From positions 35,492 through 99,491 of the forward strand of contig NZ_JAMKOJ010000012.1 in assembly GCF_023700755.1 (NCBI RefSeq): 64,000 nt of DNA, given 5' to 3'. Source of the DNA: Allorhizobium sonneratiae. Lineage in GTDB: Bacteria; Pseudomonadota; Alphaproteobacteria; Rhizobiales; Rhizobiaceae. The translations under genes and the position numbers were made by a program. Shown here one piece after another: positions 36,795 to 46,622 of this stretch; position 1 is the first letter of the stretch, and every line of letters starts with the position of its first letter. The notes beneath the pieces are model-generated. The model was not told where the DNA came from and ran no database searches. It saw only the letters and a list, made by a program, of their open reading frames with translations.

Positions 36795-37238
36795 TCAGGA
36801 TTGATCCGCAATACCCGCCTCTGCGGTGTCTTCAATCCGTTGCATATCGTCATCCGACAGGCCGAAATGATGGCCGATCTCATGGATCAGGACATGGGTA
36901 ATGATATCGCCAAGGGTCTCGTCATTTTCCGCCCAGTAATCAAGAATGGGCCGACGATAAAGGGTGATGCGATTGGGCAATTGCCCGGTTTCCATGGTGA
37001 ACCGTTCGGAAATGCCGTTTCCTTCGAACAGGCCGAGCAGGTCGAAGGGTGTTTCGAGCGCCATATCCTCAAAAATCTCGTCCGTCGGAAAATCGGCGAT
37101 CTCAATAATGAGGTTTCCAGTCAACGCCCTAAACTCCTGCGGCAAGGAGCCGAAGGCTTCAATGGCAAGCGATTCGAAGCTGCTGATCGTTGGCGCATGC
37201 TTGTCGCGCCAGTCTTCGGATTGATCGATCCGGGCCAT
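36795..37238 (-). CDS. Zincin-like metallopeptidase (DUF1025 family)
   Basis: A 147-residue protein with the zinc protease signature HEIGHHFGLSDDD near the C-terminus: two His ligands, the catalytic Glu, and a following Asp in place of the metzincin third His. PNRITLYRRPIL and GDIITHVLIHEIGH are typical of this short stand-alone family found across proteobacteria. No signal peptide, so cytosolic. The substrate is unknown. It starts 114 bp upstream of the acsA stop on the same strand. Confidence 0.88.
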   Translation of the reverse strand: MARIDQSEDWRDKHAPTISSFESLAIEAFGSLPQEFRALTGNLIIEIADFPTDEIFEDMALETPFDLLGLFEGNGISERFTMETGQLPNRITLYRRPILDYWAENDETLGDIITHVLIHEIGHHFGLSDDDMQRIEDTAEAGIADQS

Positions 37239-37271
37239 GAGAACTCCTGATAAGGCCCTTCATATAATCAC

Positions 37272-37302
37272 TTTTGCAGCCCGTGACGAGAGGGCTGCAA
37301 AA
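37272..37302. repeat. Inverted repeat downstream of acsA
   Basis: TTTTGCAGCCC (37272-37282) pairs with GGGCTGCAAAA (37292-37302). It lies between the acsA stop and the metallopeptidase start. The A/T ends are inside the stem, so it lacks a free T-run. Confidence 0.5.
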
Positions 37303-37352
37303 TTCCTTTGCGGGGAAACATGCAAAAGGCATTCGCGCCCTTTGCTGCAGGT

Positions 37353-39314
37353 TCAGGCCGCCGCTGCCGACTTGTTCTGCCGGTTGGCGATCAGATCATC
37401 AACCACGGTCGGATCGGCCAGTGTCGAGGTGTCGCCCAGAGAGCCGAAATCGTCTTCGGCGATCTTGCGCAGAATACGGCGCATGATCTTGCCGGAACGG
37501 GTTTTCGGCAGGCCGGGGGCGAACTGGATCTTGTCGGGCGAGGCGATCGGGCCGATCTCGGCACGCACATGCTTGATCAGCGCCTGACGCAATTCCTCAT
37601 TGCCCTCCTGACCGGCCATCAGCGTGACATAGCAATAAATGCCCTGTCCCTTGATGACATGCGGATAGCCGACGACAGCGGCTTCGGAGACAAGGTGATG
37701 CGAGACCAGCGCCGATTCCACCTCTGCCGTACCAAGCCGGTGACCGGAAACATTCAGCACATCATCGACGCGGCCGGTGATCCAGTAATAGCCGTCCTCA
37801 TCGCGGCGGCAGCCGTCGCCGGTGAAATATTTGCCCTTATAAGTGGAGAAATAGGTCTGGACGAAGCGATTATGGTCGCCATAGATCGTCCGCGCCTGTC
37901 CCGGCCAGCTGTCTGTGATGCAGAGATTGCCATCGATTGCGCCCTCCAGCACCTGGCCCTCATTATCAACCAGTTGCGGCTTCACACCAAAGAAGGGCCG
38001 GGTGGCCGAACCTGGCTTGAGGTCGGTTGCGCCGGGCAGGGGAGAAATCAGGATACCGCCGGTTTCCGTCTGCCACCAGGTGTCGACGATGGGGCAGCGA
38101 TCTTCGCCAACCACATGATAATACCATTCCCAAGCTTCCGGATTGATCGGTTCGCCGACCGAGCCGAGAAGCCTGAGGCTCGAACGCGACGAGCGTTTGA
38201 CGAAGTCGTCGCCCGCCCCCATCAGCGAACGGATTGCCGTCGGCGCGGTATAGAAGATATTGACCTTGTGCTTGTCGATCACTTCCCAGAAGCGGCCCTG
38301 ATCGGGGAAATTCGGCACACCTTCAAACATCAGGGTCGTGGCGCAATTGGCAAGCGGTCCATAGACGATATAGGAATGGCCCGTGACCCAGCCGACATCG
38401 GCACTGCACCAGAAAATCTCGCCGTCCTTGTAATCGAAGACATATTCATGGGTCATCGAGGCATAGACGAGATAGCCGCCCGTGGTATGCAGCACCCCCT
38501 TGGGCTTGCCGGTCGAACCGGACGTATAAAGGATGAACAGCGGATCTTCCGCCTTCATCTTCACCGGCGGGCAATCCGGTTTTGCCTTGGCAATTTCCTG
38601 ATGATACCAGAGGTCGCGGCCCGGTGCCCAGCCGACCTTGCCGCCGGTGCGGCGCACCACAAGCACCTTGTTGACGATGACATATTGCTTGGCGGCAATA
38701 TCGATGGCGATATCGGTATTTTCCTTGAGCGCCACCGGCTTGCCGCCGCGCACGCCCTCATCGCAGGTGATCACGAAGGTCGATTCGCAATCGACGATAC
38801 GCCCCGCCAGCGCTTCCGGTGAAAAACCACCAAACACCACCGAATGCACCGCGCCGATGCGGGCGCATGCCAGCATGGCATAGGCCGCTTCCGGGATCAT
38901 CGGCATATAAATGGTGACGCGGTCGCCCTTCTTGACCCCTTGCGCCTTCAGCACATTGGCGAGACGGCAGACATTGTCGTAAAGCTGGTTATAGGTGATC
39001 TTCTTGTCGATATAGGGATTGTCGCCTTCCCAGATGATCGCGGTGCGCTCGCCATGGGTCTTCAAATGCCGGTCGATGCAGTTATAGGAGACATTGGTGA
39101 TGCCATCTTCAAACCATTTGATCGAAACCTTGCCCTTGAAACTGGTGTTCTTCGCCTTGGTGTAGGGTTTGAACCAGTCGATCCGCTTGCCATGCTTCAT
39201 CCAGAACTTTTCCGGGTCCTCGATGCTCTCCTCATACCATTTCTGATATTTATCCGGATCGATCATTGCCTGGGCGCGCGCCGATTTCAAAACGGGATAG
39301 GTTTTCGCCGACAT
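37353..39314 (-). CDS. acsA: Acetyl-CoA synthetase (AMP-forming)
   Basis: Activates acetate to acetyl-CoA through acetyl-AMP. 653 residues, normal for Acs. It shows the P-loop-like [20 protein letters not shown], the adenylate-binding [11 protein letters not shown] and the hinge/A10 motif [13 protein letters not shown] with the regulatory acetylatable Lys. AAAGGAGG precedes the ATG. It is divergent from trcR. Acs supplies the acetyl-CoA pool drawn on by phaA and fatty acid or polyketide synthesis. Confidence 0.97.
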   Translation of the reverse strand: MSAKTYPVLKSARAQAMIDPDKYQKWYEESIEDPEKFWMKHGKRIDWFKPYTKAKNTSFKGKVSIKWFEDGITNVSYNCIDRHLKTHGERTAIIWEGDNPYIDKKITYNQLYDNVCRLANVLKAQGVKKGDRVTIYMPMIPEAAYAMLACARIGAVHSVVFGGFSPEALAGRIVDCESTFVITCDEGVRGGKPVALKENTDIAIDIAAKQYVIVNKVLVVRRTGGKVGWAPGRDLWYHQEIAKAKPDCPPVKMKAEDPLFILYTSGSTGKPKGVLHTTGGYLVYASMTHEYVFDYKDGEIFWCSADVGWVTGHSYIVYGPLANCATTLMFEGVPNFPDQGRFWEVIDKHKVNIFYTAPTAIRSLMGAGDDFVKRSSRSSLRLLGSVGEPINPEAWEWYYHVVGEDRCPIVDTWWQTETGGILISPLPGATDLKPGSATRPFFGVKPQLVDNEGQVLEGAIDGNLCITDSWPGQARTIYGDHNRFVQTYFSTYKGKYFTGDGCRRDEDGYYWITGRVDDVLNVSGHRLGTAEVESALVSHHLVSEAAVVGYPHVIKGQGIYCYVTLMAGQEGNEELRQALIKHVRAEIGPIASPDKIQFAPGLPKTRSGKIMRRILRKIAEDDFGSLGDTSTLADPTVVDDLIANRQNKSAAAA

Positions 39315-39548
39315 ATTTTCCTCCTTTCAGGCGCTTTGCCAAAAGCCAAGACCAAGCACCTGTCTCTCCACTATGACCTATATTCATAGCACTCCGCTCT
39401 GTGTCGGCAATTAGACAAAGGTCATTTGCTGCTCAAACATTTGCAATTCTGCGCCAATCGGCGTATAGGGAAGTCGATTTCCCGGAAATTGTGGTTTTGT
39501 CCACGGCTCGCGGCCCAAGGCGCGGACCTGAAGAAGGATTGTAAGTTC

Positions 39549-40244
39549 ATGGCCCAGACATTGCTCATGCCCAAGGCAACGGCCGTATGGCTTGTCGATA
39601 ACACGGCGCTGTCATTCGACCAGATCGCCACATTCTGCAAGCTGCATCCGCTGGAAGTAAAGGCGATTGCAGACGGCGAGGCAGCACAGGGCATCAAGGG
39701 TCTCGATCCGATCGCGACCGGCCAGCTTTCGCGCGATGAAATTGCCCGCGGCGAAAAAGACATTCACTACAAGCTGAAAATTTCTGAGCCGAAGGTGCGC
39801 GTGCCGGAAAGCAAGCGTCGCGGCCCGCGCTATACGCCGCTGTCCAAGCGCCAGGACCGGCCCAATGCCGTGCTCTGGCTGGTACGCAACCATCCGGAAC
39901 TGAAGGATGCGCAGATTGCCCGGCTGATCGGCACGACGAAAAACACCATCGAACAGATCCGCGACCGCAGCCACTGGAATTCGGCCAATCTGACGCCGAT
40001 GGACCCTGTGACGCTGGGTCTGTGCAGCCAGATCGATCTCGACATGGAAGTAGAAAAAGCCTCCAAGGGCCGTCCGCTGCCGACTGCCGCCGAAATCGGC
40101 GCCACCCTGCAATCGGCTTCGGACACCGAACATCTCGACTTCTATCAGGAAGAAGAGAAAGAAATTGACGCCAGCGCCGTGTTTGCCAAGCTGCAGTCGC
40201 TCAAATCGGACCGCAAGCCGGATGAGGACGACGATCAGTACTGA
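39549..40244 (+). CDS. trcR: Cell cycle transcriptional regulator TrcR (DUF1013)
   Basis: A 231-residue soluble protein of the alphaproteobacterial DUF1013 family, named TrcR for a cell-cycle role. It starts MAQTLLMPKATAVWLVDNTAL and contains FCKLHPLEVKAIADGE, RRGPRYTPLSKRQDRPNAVLW and the helix-turn-helix-like LIGTTKNTIEQIRDRSHWN. The C-terminus is acidic (PDEDDDQY). AAGGA lies before the ATG at 39549; the open frame extends further upstream but that part looks non-conserved. A strong terminator follows. Confidence 0.88.
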   Translation: MAQTLLMPKATAVWLVDNTALSFDQIATFCKLHPLEVKAIADGEAAQGIKGLDPIATGQLSRDEIARGEKDIHYKLKISEPKVRVPESKRRGPRYTPLSKRQDRPNAVLWLVRNHPELKDAQIARLIGTTKNTIEQIRDRSHWNSANLTPMDPVTLGLCSQIDLDMEVEKASKGRPLPTAAEIGATLQSASDTEHLDFYQEEEKEIDASAVFAKLQSLKSDRKPDEDDDQY

Positions 40245-40270
40245 TCGCACCTGCCGTCTTGTCAATCGTA

Positions 40271-40312
40271 AAGCCGTTTGCAATGATTTACTCCTTGCAA
40301 ACGGCTTTTTTT
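40271..40312 (+). terminator. Intrinsic terminator after trcR
   Basis: AAGCCGTTTGCAA (40271-40283) pairs perfectly with TTGCAAACGGCTT (40295-40307), followed by a T-run. Confidence 0.92.
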
Positions 40313-40379
40313 ATTCTTGCATGTCTAGAGCATCGTGCGGTCAATATGATGCAATCTGTTTCGAAGGCAGGAAACGACA

Positions 40380-41057
40380 ATGAAAAATGTCACAACGTGG
40401 CATATAGTTGGCGACAGCCATATTCAAGCCTTTCGTGCAGCATCTGAGATGGGACTGATGACCAATCCCTGTCTCTTCACAGAGGTTCCAGCCGCAACCG
40501 CGGTCGGTCTTCGGAACCCGAATTCGCTGACCGACGCAGTCAGTATTTTTAAAAAAGAGCTACTAACGGCAAAAATAGCTGTAAGACCAGTGATTCAATT
40601 GGGGGAAGTCGATTGTGGTTTTGTGATCTGGTATAGAGCGCAAAAACATAATGAAAGCATACAGTCACAGTTTGATCAAAGTATTGCCGCGTATTTCGAC
40701 TTTGTTGATGAAATAAGAAATGGCGGATACATGACTGTCGTTATCTCCGCAGCGACGATACCGACGATTCGTGACGGACAGGATTGGGGAGACGTCGCCA
40801 ACGCGCGACGACAGGTCAGGGCATCGTTGCGAGAAAGAACAGACCTGACGTTGGACTATAATGCGAAATTGCGCGAGGAAGCCGGGAAACGGTCTCTGCC
40901 GTTCATCGACATAACAGACAAGATCATCAACAGTCATACCCGTGTCATCGACGACAATTTTCGTCATCCTGATCCGACCGATCATCACCTTGACCCGAAA
41001 AAAGCAGGCCCGCTCTGGGCAGAAGAACTCAATCGCATTGATCGATCCTACTGCTAA
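40380..41057 (+). CDS. Putative SGNH/GDSL-like hydrolase, orphan
   Basis: A 225-residue soluble protein. GDSHIQAF at residues 11-18 resembles the block I motif of SGNH hydrolases (Ser13). DHHLD near residues 201-205 could give the catalytic Asp-x-x-His pair of block V; an Asn/Gly block is not clear (VIQLGEVDCGF may be the equivalent strand). It could therefore deacylate a carbohydrate or be a catalytically altered relative. Codon use and AT-content (many AAA, ATA, AAT) differ from the neighbouring housekeeping genes. It is preceded by repeat-like DNA and followed by an intergenic repeat, signs of later acquisition. AGGAAA precedes the ATG. Confidence 0.66.
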   Translation: MKNVTTWHIVGDSHIQAFRAASEMGLMTNPCLFTEVPAATAVGLRNPNSLTDAVSIFKKELLTAKIAVRPVIQLGEVDCGFVIWYRAQKHNESIQSQFDQSIAAYFDFVDEIRNGGYMTVVISAATIPTIRDGQDWGDVANARRQVRASLRERTDLTLDYNAKLREEAGKRSLPFIDITDKIINSHTRVIDDNFRHPDPTDHHLDPKKAGPLWAEELNRIDRSYC

Positions 41058-41059
41058 AA

Positions 41060-41160
41060 CATGCCGCGTTTTATTGACCTCAATAAAACGATAACGGACA
41101 TGCGACACATCAAAAACTGAAAGCACGTTGCATGAGGCTGATAAGCCGCAACGTGCTTTA
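41060..41160. repeat. Two-hairpin intergenic repeat, copy 1
   Basis: Contains CGTTTTATTG/CAATAAAACG (41067-41090) and AAAGCACGTTGC/GCAACGTGCTTT (41120-41159), joined by ATAACGGACATGCGAC. The same modules occur in reverse orientation at 45309-45413. Confidence 0.8.
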
Positions 41161-41200
41161 ACAATGATACTCCAGACAATCACACGTCAGGGACATTTCT

Positions 41201-41869
41201 TTATCTCTGCCCGAAAATCGCCGAGCCGACGCGCACACTGGTCGCGCCAAAAGCAATCGCCGTTTCATAATCGCCGGACATGCCCATGGACAGCTTTGAG
41301 AGGCCGCAATCCTGCACCAGTTTTGCCAGCAAGGCGAAATGCGGACCGGGATTTTCCTCAGCCGGCGGAATGCACATCAACCCCTCAATGGTGTGTCCCA
41401 AATCCTGCCGGCAGAAATCGACAAATGTTCTAGTTTCTTTAGGATCGATTCCAGCTTTTTGCGGCTCAAGACCGGTATTGACCTGAATATAAAGCCGAAG
41501 GCTACGGCCCTGTTTCAGCATTTCCTCGGAAAGAACCCGGGCGATCTTTTCCCGGTCCACCGTTTCGATCACGTCGAAGAGCGCCACGGCATTGGCTGCC
41601 TTGTTGGATTGCAGCGGGCCGATCAGATGCAGCTCGAGGCCATCGGTTTCCGCCTTCAACTCGGGCCACTTGCTTTCGGCCTCCTGCACCCGGTTTTCAC
41701 CGAAAATCCGCTGACCTTGTTGAATGACAGGACGAATGGCTGCTGCCTCAAAGGTCTTGGACACGGCAACAAGCTGAACTGAGCCCGGCTCCCGGCCTGC
41801 GTCTTGCGTTGCCTCGGTGATGCGATCTCTGACCTCTGCCAATCTTTCTTCAATCGTCATGCTGACCAT
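41201..41869 (-). CDS. PLP homeostasis protein, YggS family
   Basis: A 222-residue fold-type III PLP-binding protein. The PLP lysine is Lys38 in LVAVSKTF; also FGENRVQEAESKW, LHLIGPLQSNKA and the C-terminal LSMGMSGDYETAIAFGATSVRVGSAIFG. Members control free pyridoxal phosphate and have no known catalytic substrate. Divergent from leuS, an arrangement kept across Rhizobiaceae. Confidence 0.93.
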   Translation of the reverse strand: MVSMTIEERLAEVRDRITEATQDAGREPGSVQLVAVSKTFEAAAIRPVIQQGQRIFGENRVQEAESKWPELKAETDGLELHLIGPLQSNKAANAVALFDVIETVDREKIARVLSEEMLKQGRSLRLYIQVNTGLEPQKAGIDPKETRTFVDFCRQDLGHTIEGLMCIPPAEENPGPHFALLAKLVQDCGLSKLSMGMSGDYETAIAFGATSVRVGSAIFGQR

Positions 41870-42011
41870 CCCTGTTTTGAGACGTCCGTTTTTCAGGCTT
41901 TCGACGCGAAAGGCAAGAGCAAGCGTCGTTCAAGCGCAGAAAGCTTGACGCAAAGGGTGTTTCATGATGAAGGTCCAAGCGATTTTTCTCGATGTCCGGA
42001 CATGCCTTTCC

Positions 42012-44639
42012 ATGAGCACAGAACGTTATAATCCGCGCGAAACCGAGCCTCGCTGGCAGAAGAAATGGGCTGAAGCGAAGGTTTTCGAGACCGATAACAG
42101 CGATCGCCGTGAAAAATATTACGTGCTGGAGATGTTTCCCTATCCGTCGGGTCGCATCCATGTCGGCCATGTGCGCAATTATGCGCTCGGCGATGTCGTC
42201 GCCCGCTACAAGCGCGCCCGCGGCTTCAACGTGCTGCATCCCATGGGCTGGGACGCCTTCGGCATGCCGGCGGAAAATGCTGCCATGCAGAACAAGGTTC
42301 ATCCGAAGGACTGGACCTATCAGAACATTGCCGCCATGCGCGCCCAGCTGAAATCCATGGGCCTGTCGCTGGACTGGTCGCGTGAATTCGCCACCTGCGA
42401 TGTCGATTATTATCATCGCCAGCAGGCACTCTTCATCGACATGATGGACAAGGGTCTGGTTTATCGCAAGCAATCCAAGGTGAATTGGGACCCGGTGGAC
42501 CAGACGGTTCTCGCCAATGAGCAGGTGATCGACGGGCGTGGCTGGCGCTCCGGCGCACTGGTCGAACAGCGTGACCTGACGCAATGGTTCTTCAAGATCA
42601 CCGATTTCGCTCAGGACCTACTCGATGCGCTGGATACGCTCGACGACTGGCCGGAAAAAGTGCGGCTGATGCAGAAGAACTGGATCGGCCGCTCCGAAGG
42701 TCTGACCATCCGCTGGCAGATCGAAGGGAAAGCACCGGACGGTTTTTCTGAAATCCAGGTCTACACCACCCGCGCCGATACGCTGTTTGGCGCATCCTTC
42801 CTTGCCATTGCCGCTGACCATCCGCTGGCCAGGGCCTTGAGCGCCGAAAACGAAGCCGTGGCAGCCTTCTGCGACGACTGCCGCCGGGCTGGAACGGCGC
42901 TGGCTGCCCTGGAAACCGCCGAAAAGAAGGGCATCAACACCGGCATCACCGTGCGTCATCCGCTTGATCCGGACTGGCAGGTGCCCGTTTACATCGCCAA
43001 TTTCGTGCTGATGGATTATGGCACCGGCGCGATTTTCGGCTGCCCCTCCGGCGATCAGCGCGATCTGGATTTCGCCCGTAAATACGACCTGCCGGTCGTG
43101 CCCGTCGTGATGCCGAAGGATGGCGATGCGGCAAGCTTCACCATTGACGACACCGCCTATGATGGTGACGGTGTGATGATCAATTCCCGCTTCCTCGACG
43201 GCAAGACCCCGGAAGACGCCTTCGAAATGGTGGCCTCGAAACTGGAGGCTGAACAGCTCAACGGCGCGCCGGTGGCCGAACGCAAGGTGAATTTCCGCCT
43301 GCGCGACTGGGGTGTTTCCCGGCAACGTTACTGGGGCTGCCCCATTCCGGTCATTCATTGCGAGGTCTGCGGCGTCGTGCCCGTACCGAAGAAGGACCTA
43401 CCGGTCAAGCTGCCCGATGATGTGACCTTCGATGTGCCGGGCAATCCGCTCGATCGCCATCCGACCTGGCGTCACGTGTCCTGCCCCTGCTGTGGCAAGG
43501 CCGCGCGGCGTGAAACCGACACCATGGACACTTTTGTCGATTCCAGCTGGTATTACACCCGCTTCACCGCGCCTTGGCAGGATGAGCCGACGGATCCGGC
43601 GGTTGCCAATCGCTGGCTTCCGGTGGACCAGTATATCGGTGGCATCGAACACGCGATCTTGCATCTCCTCTATTCGCGCTTCTTCACCCGCGCCATGCGC
43701 GAAACCGGCCATGTCGGCGTGAGCGAACCCTTCAAGGGCCTGTTCACCCAGGGCATGGTGGTGCATGAAACCTACCGGCAGGGCAGCGGCCAGAACGGCC
43801 AATGGATTTCACCTGCCGATATTCGCCTCGAAGAGGCAGACGGCATCCGCAAAGCCTATCTGCGCTCAACCGGCGAAGAAGTCACGATCGGCTCGATCGA
43901 GAAAATGTCGAAGTCGAAGAAGAATGTCATCGATCCCGATGATATTATCGCCTCCTATGGCGCCGATACGGCCCGCTTCTTCGTTCTGTCCGATTCCCCG
44001 CCCGACCGGGACGTCATCTGGTCGGAAGCCGGTGTCGAAGGTGCTTTCCGTTTTGTCCAGCGCGTCTGGCGTCTGGTGGCGGAAGCAGCCGATCAGCTGA
44101 AATCCGTCTCTGCCGCACCCGCACATGAGGGTGACGGCAAGGCGATTTCGCAGATCGCCCACAAAACCCTGCAAGCGGTTGGTGGAGATCTGGAAAAGCT
44201 CGCCTTCAATAAGGCCGTTGCCCGCATCTATGAATTCGTCAATGCCCTGGCACAGCCACTGCAGCAAGTTGCTTCCGGCAAGGCCGATGCGACCTTCACG
44301 GCAGCCGTGCGCAACGCCACGGAAATCCTTATCCAGATCATCGCGCCGATGACACCGCATCTGGCCGAGGAATGCTGGAGCGTTCTTGGTCATGAGGGGC
44401 TGGTCGCACAGGCGGCTTGGCCAAGCATCGATCCTGCCCTTGTCATTGAAAACGAGGTCACACTGCCCATTCAAATCAACGGGAAGAAACGCGCCGAATT
44501 GACAATTGCCCGCGACGCGGATCAGAATACCGTTCAGCAGGCGGTGCTCGATCTCGATGCGGTCAAGGCCGTGCTTCAAGGGCAGAGCCCGAAGAAGATC
44601 ATTGTCGTTCCGCAAAGGATTGTGAACATTGTCATCTAA
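42012..44639 (+). CDS. leuS: Leucyl-tRNA synthetase
   Basis: Class I synthetase of 875 residues. The HIGH-type motif reads HVGH (residues 50-53) in [24 protein letters not shown] begins at about residue 631 (EKMSKSKKN). The CP1 editing domain lies between them ([16 protein letters not shown]). The C-terminal anticodon and tail domains are complete. The frame is open upstream, but [20 protein letters not shown] at 42012 is the standard N-terminus. The 3' end overlaps the lptE start. Confidence 0.97.
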   Translation: MSTERYNPRETEPRWQKKWAEAKVFETDNSDRREKYYVLEMFPYPSGRIHVGHVRNYALGDVVARYKRARGFNVLHPMGWDAFGMPAENAAMQNKVHPKDWTYQNIAAMRAQLKSMGLSLDWSREFATCDVDYYHRQQALFIDMMDKGLVYRKQSKVNWDPVDQTVLANEQVIDGRGWRSGALVEQRDLTQWFFKITDFAQDLLDALDTLDDWPEKVRLMQKNWIGRSEGLTIRWQIEGKAPDGFSEIQVYTTRADTLFGASFLAIAADHPLARALSAENEAVAAFCDDCRRAGTALAALETAEKKGINTGITVRHPLDPDWQVPVYIANFVLMDYGTGAIFGCPSGDQRDLDFARKYDLPVVPVVMPKDGDAASFTIDDTAYDGDGVMINSRFLDGKTPEDAFEMVASKLEAEQLNGAPVAERKVNFRLRDWGVSRQRYWGCPIPVIHCEVCGVVPVPKKDLPVKLPDDVTFDVPGNPLDRHPTWRHVSCPCCGKAARRETDTMDTFVDSSWYYTRFTAPWQDEPTDPAVANRWLPVDQYIGGIEHAILHLLYSRFFTRAMRETGHVGVSEPFKGLFTQGMVVHETYRQGSGQNGQWISPADIRLEEADGIRKAYLRSTGEEVTIGSIEKMSKSKKNVIDPDDIIASYGADTARFFVLSDSPPDRDVIWSEAGVEGAFRFVQRVWRLVAEAADQLKSVSAAPAHEGDGKAISQIAHKTLQAVGGDLEKLAFNKAVARIYEFVNALAQPLQQVASGKADATFTAAVRNATEILIQIIAPMTPHLAEECWSVLGHEGLVAQAAWPSIDPALVIENEVTLPIQINGKKRAELTIARDADQNTVQQAVLDLDAVKAVLQGQSPKKIIVVPQRIVNIVI

Positions 44640-45156
44640 GACCCGCACAGCTTTGTCCCGGCGTGCTCTTGTCTGCGCGTCGCTTGCTCTTCTTACCGGT
44701 GTGGCTGGCTGTCAGGTCCAGCCGCTTTACGGAGAAAAGACCCATACCCGACAGATGATGGCGTCTATCGCCTTCTCCCCTGCAGGGGACAGAGTGGGGC
44801 AGGCCGTGCGCAACCGCTTGATCTTTCTGGCCGCCGGTGGGCAGGGGGAGCCAGCCCATCCTGCCTATAATGTCGATCTGAACGTGTCGTCGCAGACCAC
44901 GGAAGTTCTGCGCGATTCCTACGGCGACACCAACACCGCCCAGCGAATTGTCGTCAGCGCCAATTATATCCTGCGCAAGGCACCGGAAGGCACCGTTCTG
45001 AAAATCGGTCATCGTGAAGCCGTGGCGCTTGCCGATATTCCCACGCAGCAGTTTGCCAAATTGCGCGCCATTCGCGATGCACAGGATCGCGCGGCTGACG
45101 AGCTTGCCGAGTTGATTACCGCCGATCTAGCCGCTGTTTTGAACCGCGGAAAATAA
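44629..45156 (+). CDS. lptE: LPS-assembly lipoprotein LptE
   Basis: A 175-residue outer membrane lipoprotein that plugs the LptD barrel for LPS insertion. The twin-Arg-containing signal ([14 protein letters not shown]) ends in the lipobox GVAGC with Cys28, followed by QVQPLYG, the hallmark of the alphaproteobacterial family. The start is probably TTG at 44629, inside the last codons of leuS, with AAAGGA ten bases upstream; no ATG is available before the signal peptide. In related genomes holA follows immediately; here repeats separate the two. Confidence 0.9.
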   Translation: MSSKTRTALSRRALVCASLALLTGVAGCQVQPLYGEKTHTRQMMASIAFSPAGDRVGQAVRNRLIFLAAGGQGEPAHPAYNVDLNVSSQTTEVLRDSYGDTNTAQRIVVSANYILRKAPEGTVLKIGHREAVALADIPTQQFAKLRAIRDAQDRAADELAELITADLAAVLNRGK

Positions 45157-45191
45157 TCCTATGGGTTTTGCCGGTTATGCTGCGGCATAAG

Positions 45192-45261
45192 TCTCAAGCA
45201 TGTGTCTCTTCAAAAATCGGAAATCCGGTTTTCCCAAGAGACGCATGAAATAAGTCTTGAG
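45192..45261. repeat. Intergenic hairpin repeat between lptE and holA
   Basis: TCTCAAG/CTTGAGA at the base and CATGTGTCTCTT/AAGAGACGCATG (one mismatch) above it form an interrupted inverted repeat around a central ATCGGAAATCCGGTTTTCCC segment. Confidence 0.6.
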
Positions 45262-45308
45262 ATGACTCGTTCAGCTTTTCCCGATTGAAAGTGTTGCTGC
45301 ATTTTTCT

Positions 45309-45413
45309 AAAGCACGTTGCAACTTATCAGCCTCAGTCAACGTGCTTTAAGCCTTTGTTATGTCGCATGTCCGTTATCGTTTTATTGCGGACAATAAAAC
45401 GCAACATGCTTTG
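45309..45413. repeat. Two-hairpin intergenic repeat, copy 2 (inverted)
   Basis: Contains AAAGCACGTTG/CAACGTGCTTT (about 45309-45348), GTCGCATGTCCGTTAT, and CGTTTTATTG/CAATAAAACG (45378-45401). This is copy 1 (41060-41160) in reverse complement, with small differences in the loops. Confidence 0.8.
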
Positions 45414-45456
45414 GGTTCAAAAACCGCACAGCACTCGAAAGCAGCAAGGCGATGTG

Positions 45457-46500
45457 ATGGTAGAAGTCAAATCCCACGAGTTTGACGGATTTCTAACGAA
45501 GTCAGCTCGCCATTATCGGCTCTTTCTTGTCTATGGACCCGATGCCGGACTGGTCAGCGAACGCGGGACGGCTCTTGCGAAAAGCTGCGATATTCCGCTG
45601 GATGATCCCTTTGCCGTGATCCGGTTTGATGCCAGCGATATACAGTCCGACCCGGGTCGTCTGCTGGACGAAATGAACGCCATCGGCTTGTTTGGCGGGA
45701 AACGTCTGGTCTGGATCCGCGGTGCGGCCAATGAAAAAGGCATAGTAGACGGTCTGCAGATTCTCGCCAATGAGGATGGAACAGACAATATCCTGCTGAT
45801 CGAAGCAGGAGATCTGAAAAAAACCTCTGGTTTGCGCAAGGCAGCCGAAGGGTCCCGAGCCGTTGCCGCCATCCCCTGTTATCAGGATGACAGCCGCGCC
45901 ATCAATTCATTGATCGATCAGGAATTTTCTGCCGCTGGCAAGCGATTGACGCCCGCTGCCCGGCAATTGCTAGCCGAATCGCTGGGCGGTGACAGACGCG
46001 CCTCCAGAAACGAGATTTCCAAGCTGCTGCTCTATTGCCTGCATGATGATCTCATTGACGAGCAACATGTGACCGATGTGATCGGCGATGCCAGCGCCAT
46101 CTCGACGGATGAAGCCGTGGATGCTGTTCTTGCCGGCAATCCCGATCAACTGCTTCATGCCATCGCCAAGATATCCACATCGAAAACGCCGATGTTTCTC
46201 GTGCTTCAATCCTGTCTGAAGCAGTTTCAGCTGCTCGATCTGATGCGCTCGGATATGGACAATAAACGGCAGCAAGCCGGCCAGGTCATGCAAAGCCTGG
46301 GAAGAAGCATTCACTTCAAACGCAAGCCTTTGATTGAAAAAGCCCTGCGAAACTGGAACAGAGACAGCATTTCTCAGGAATTGAAACGCCTGCAATCAAC
46401 AATCTTCATGACGCGACGTCAACCGGGTCTTGAAGATACACTGGCCTTGCAAACATTGCTGGCGATAACGTTGCAATCAGCCCGTAAAAACAATTCATGA
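45457..46500 (+). CDS. holA: DNA polymerase III delta subunit
   Basis: The clamp-loader subunit that opens the sliding clamp. 347 residues from ATG 45457, which has AAGG seven bases upstream. It shows YRLFLVYGPDAGLVSERG at the N-terminus, GLFGGKRLVWIRG, the LEAGDLKK-like LLIEAGDLKKTSGLRK and the C-terminal collar-domain helices. The open frame begins 102 bp earlier, but that part is repeat-derived. Normally directly coupled to lptE; here a repeat spacer intervenes. Convergent with parB. Confidence 0.92.
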   Translation: MVEVKSHEFDGFLTKSARHYRLFLVYGPDAGLVSERGTALAKSCDIPLDDPFAVIRFDASDIQSDPGRLLDEMNAIGLFGGKRLVWIRGAANEKGIVDGLQILANEDGTDNILLIEAGDLKKTSGLRKAAEGSRAVAAIPCYQDDSRAINSLIDQEFSAAGKRLTPAARQLLAESLGGDRRASRNEISKLLLYCLHDDLIDEQHVTDVIGDASAISTDEAVDAVLAGNPDQLLHAIAKISTSKTPMFLVLQSCLKQFQLLDLMRSDMDNKRQQAGQVMQSLGRSIHFKRKPLIEKALRNWNRDSISQELKRLQSTIFMTRRQPGLEDTLALQTLLAITLQSARKNNS

Positions 46501-46520
46501 ACCGCAGCCATGGCCGGTTG

Positions 46521-46622
46521 GCATGTGTGGTGAACACTGGTTCACCACACATGCTCTAACTCTTTGTTTTCCGCATTTCCGGACGGAAAACCGTTTCACA
46601 CTTTTTCTGGAAATGCTCTCAT
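46521..46622. repeat. Convergent-end hairpin and dispersed rhizobial repeat between holA and parB
   Basis: GCATGTGTGGTGAAC (46521-46535) pairs perfectly with GTTCACCACACATGC (46540-46554) around ACTG. It is followed by a sequence with TTTTCCG/CGGAAAA (46568-46591) and the TTTCACACTTTTTCTGGAAATGC-type tail that recurs many times in rhizobial genomes. It fills the gap between the stop codons of the two convergent genes. Confidence 0.72.

Larger units (their letters stand above)
45157..45456. other. Repeat-filled spacer between lptE and holA
   Basis: 300 bp occupied almost completely by intergenic repeats: a hairpin with arms TCTCAAGCATG... (45192-45210) and ...CATGAAATAAGTCTTGAGA (45236-45261), then the two-hairpin element at 45309-45413. 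No gene is seen; the open frame extending holA upstream to 45355 runs through the repeat. Confidence 0.65.

Noticed and set aside
37272..37302. Intrinsic terminator of acsA
   Set aside because: The hairpin has A/T-rich stem ends but no free T-run after the stem on either strand; kept only as an inverted repeat.
37308..38822. Open frame of 504 codons on the plus strand
   Set aside because: Antisense to acsA, which is full length and intact.
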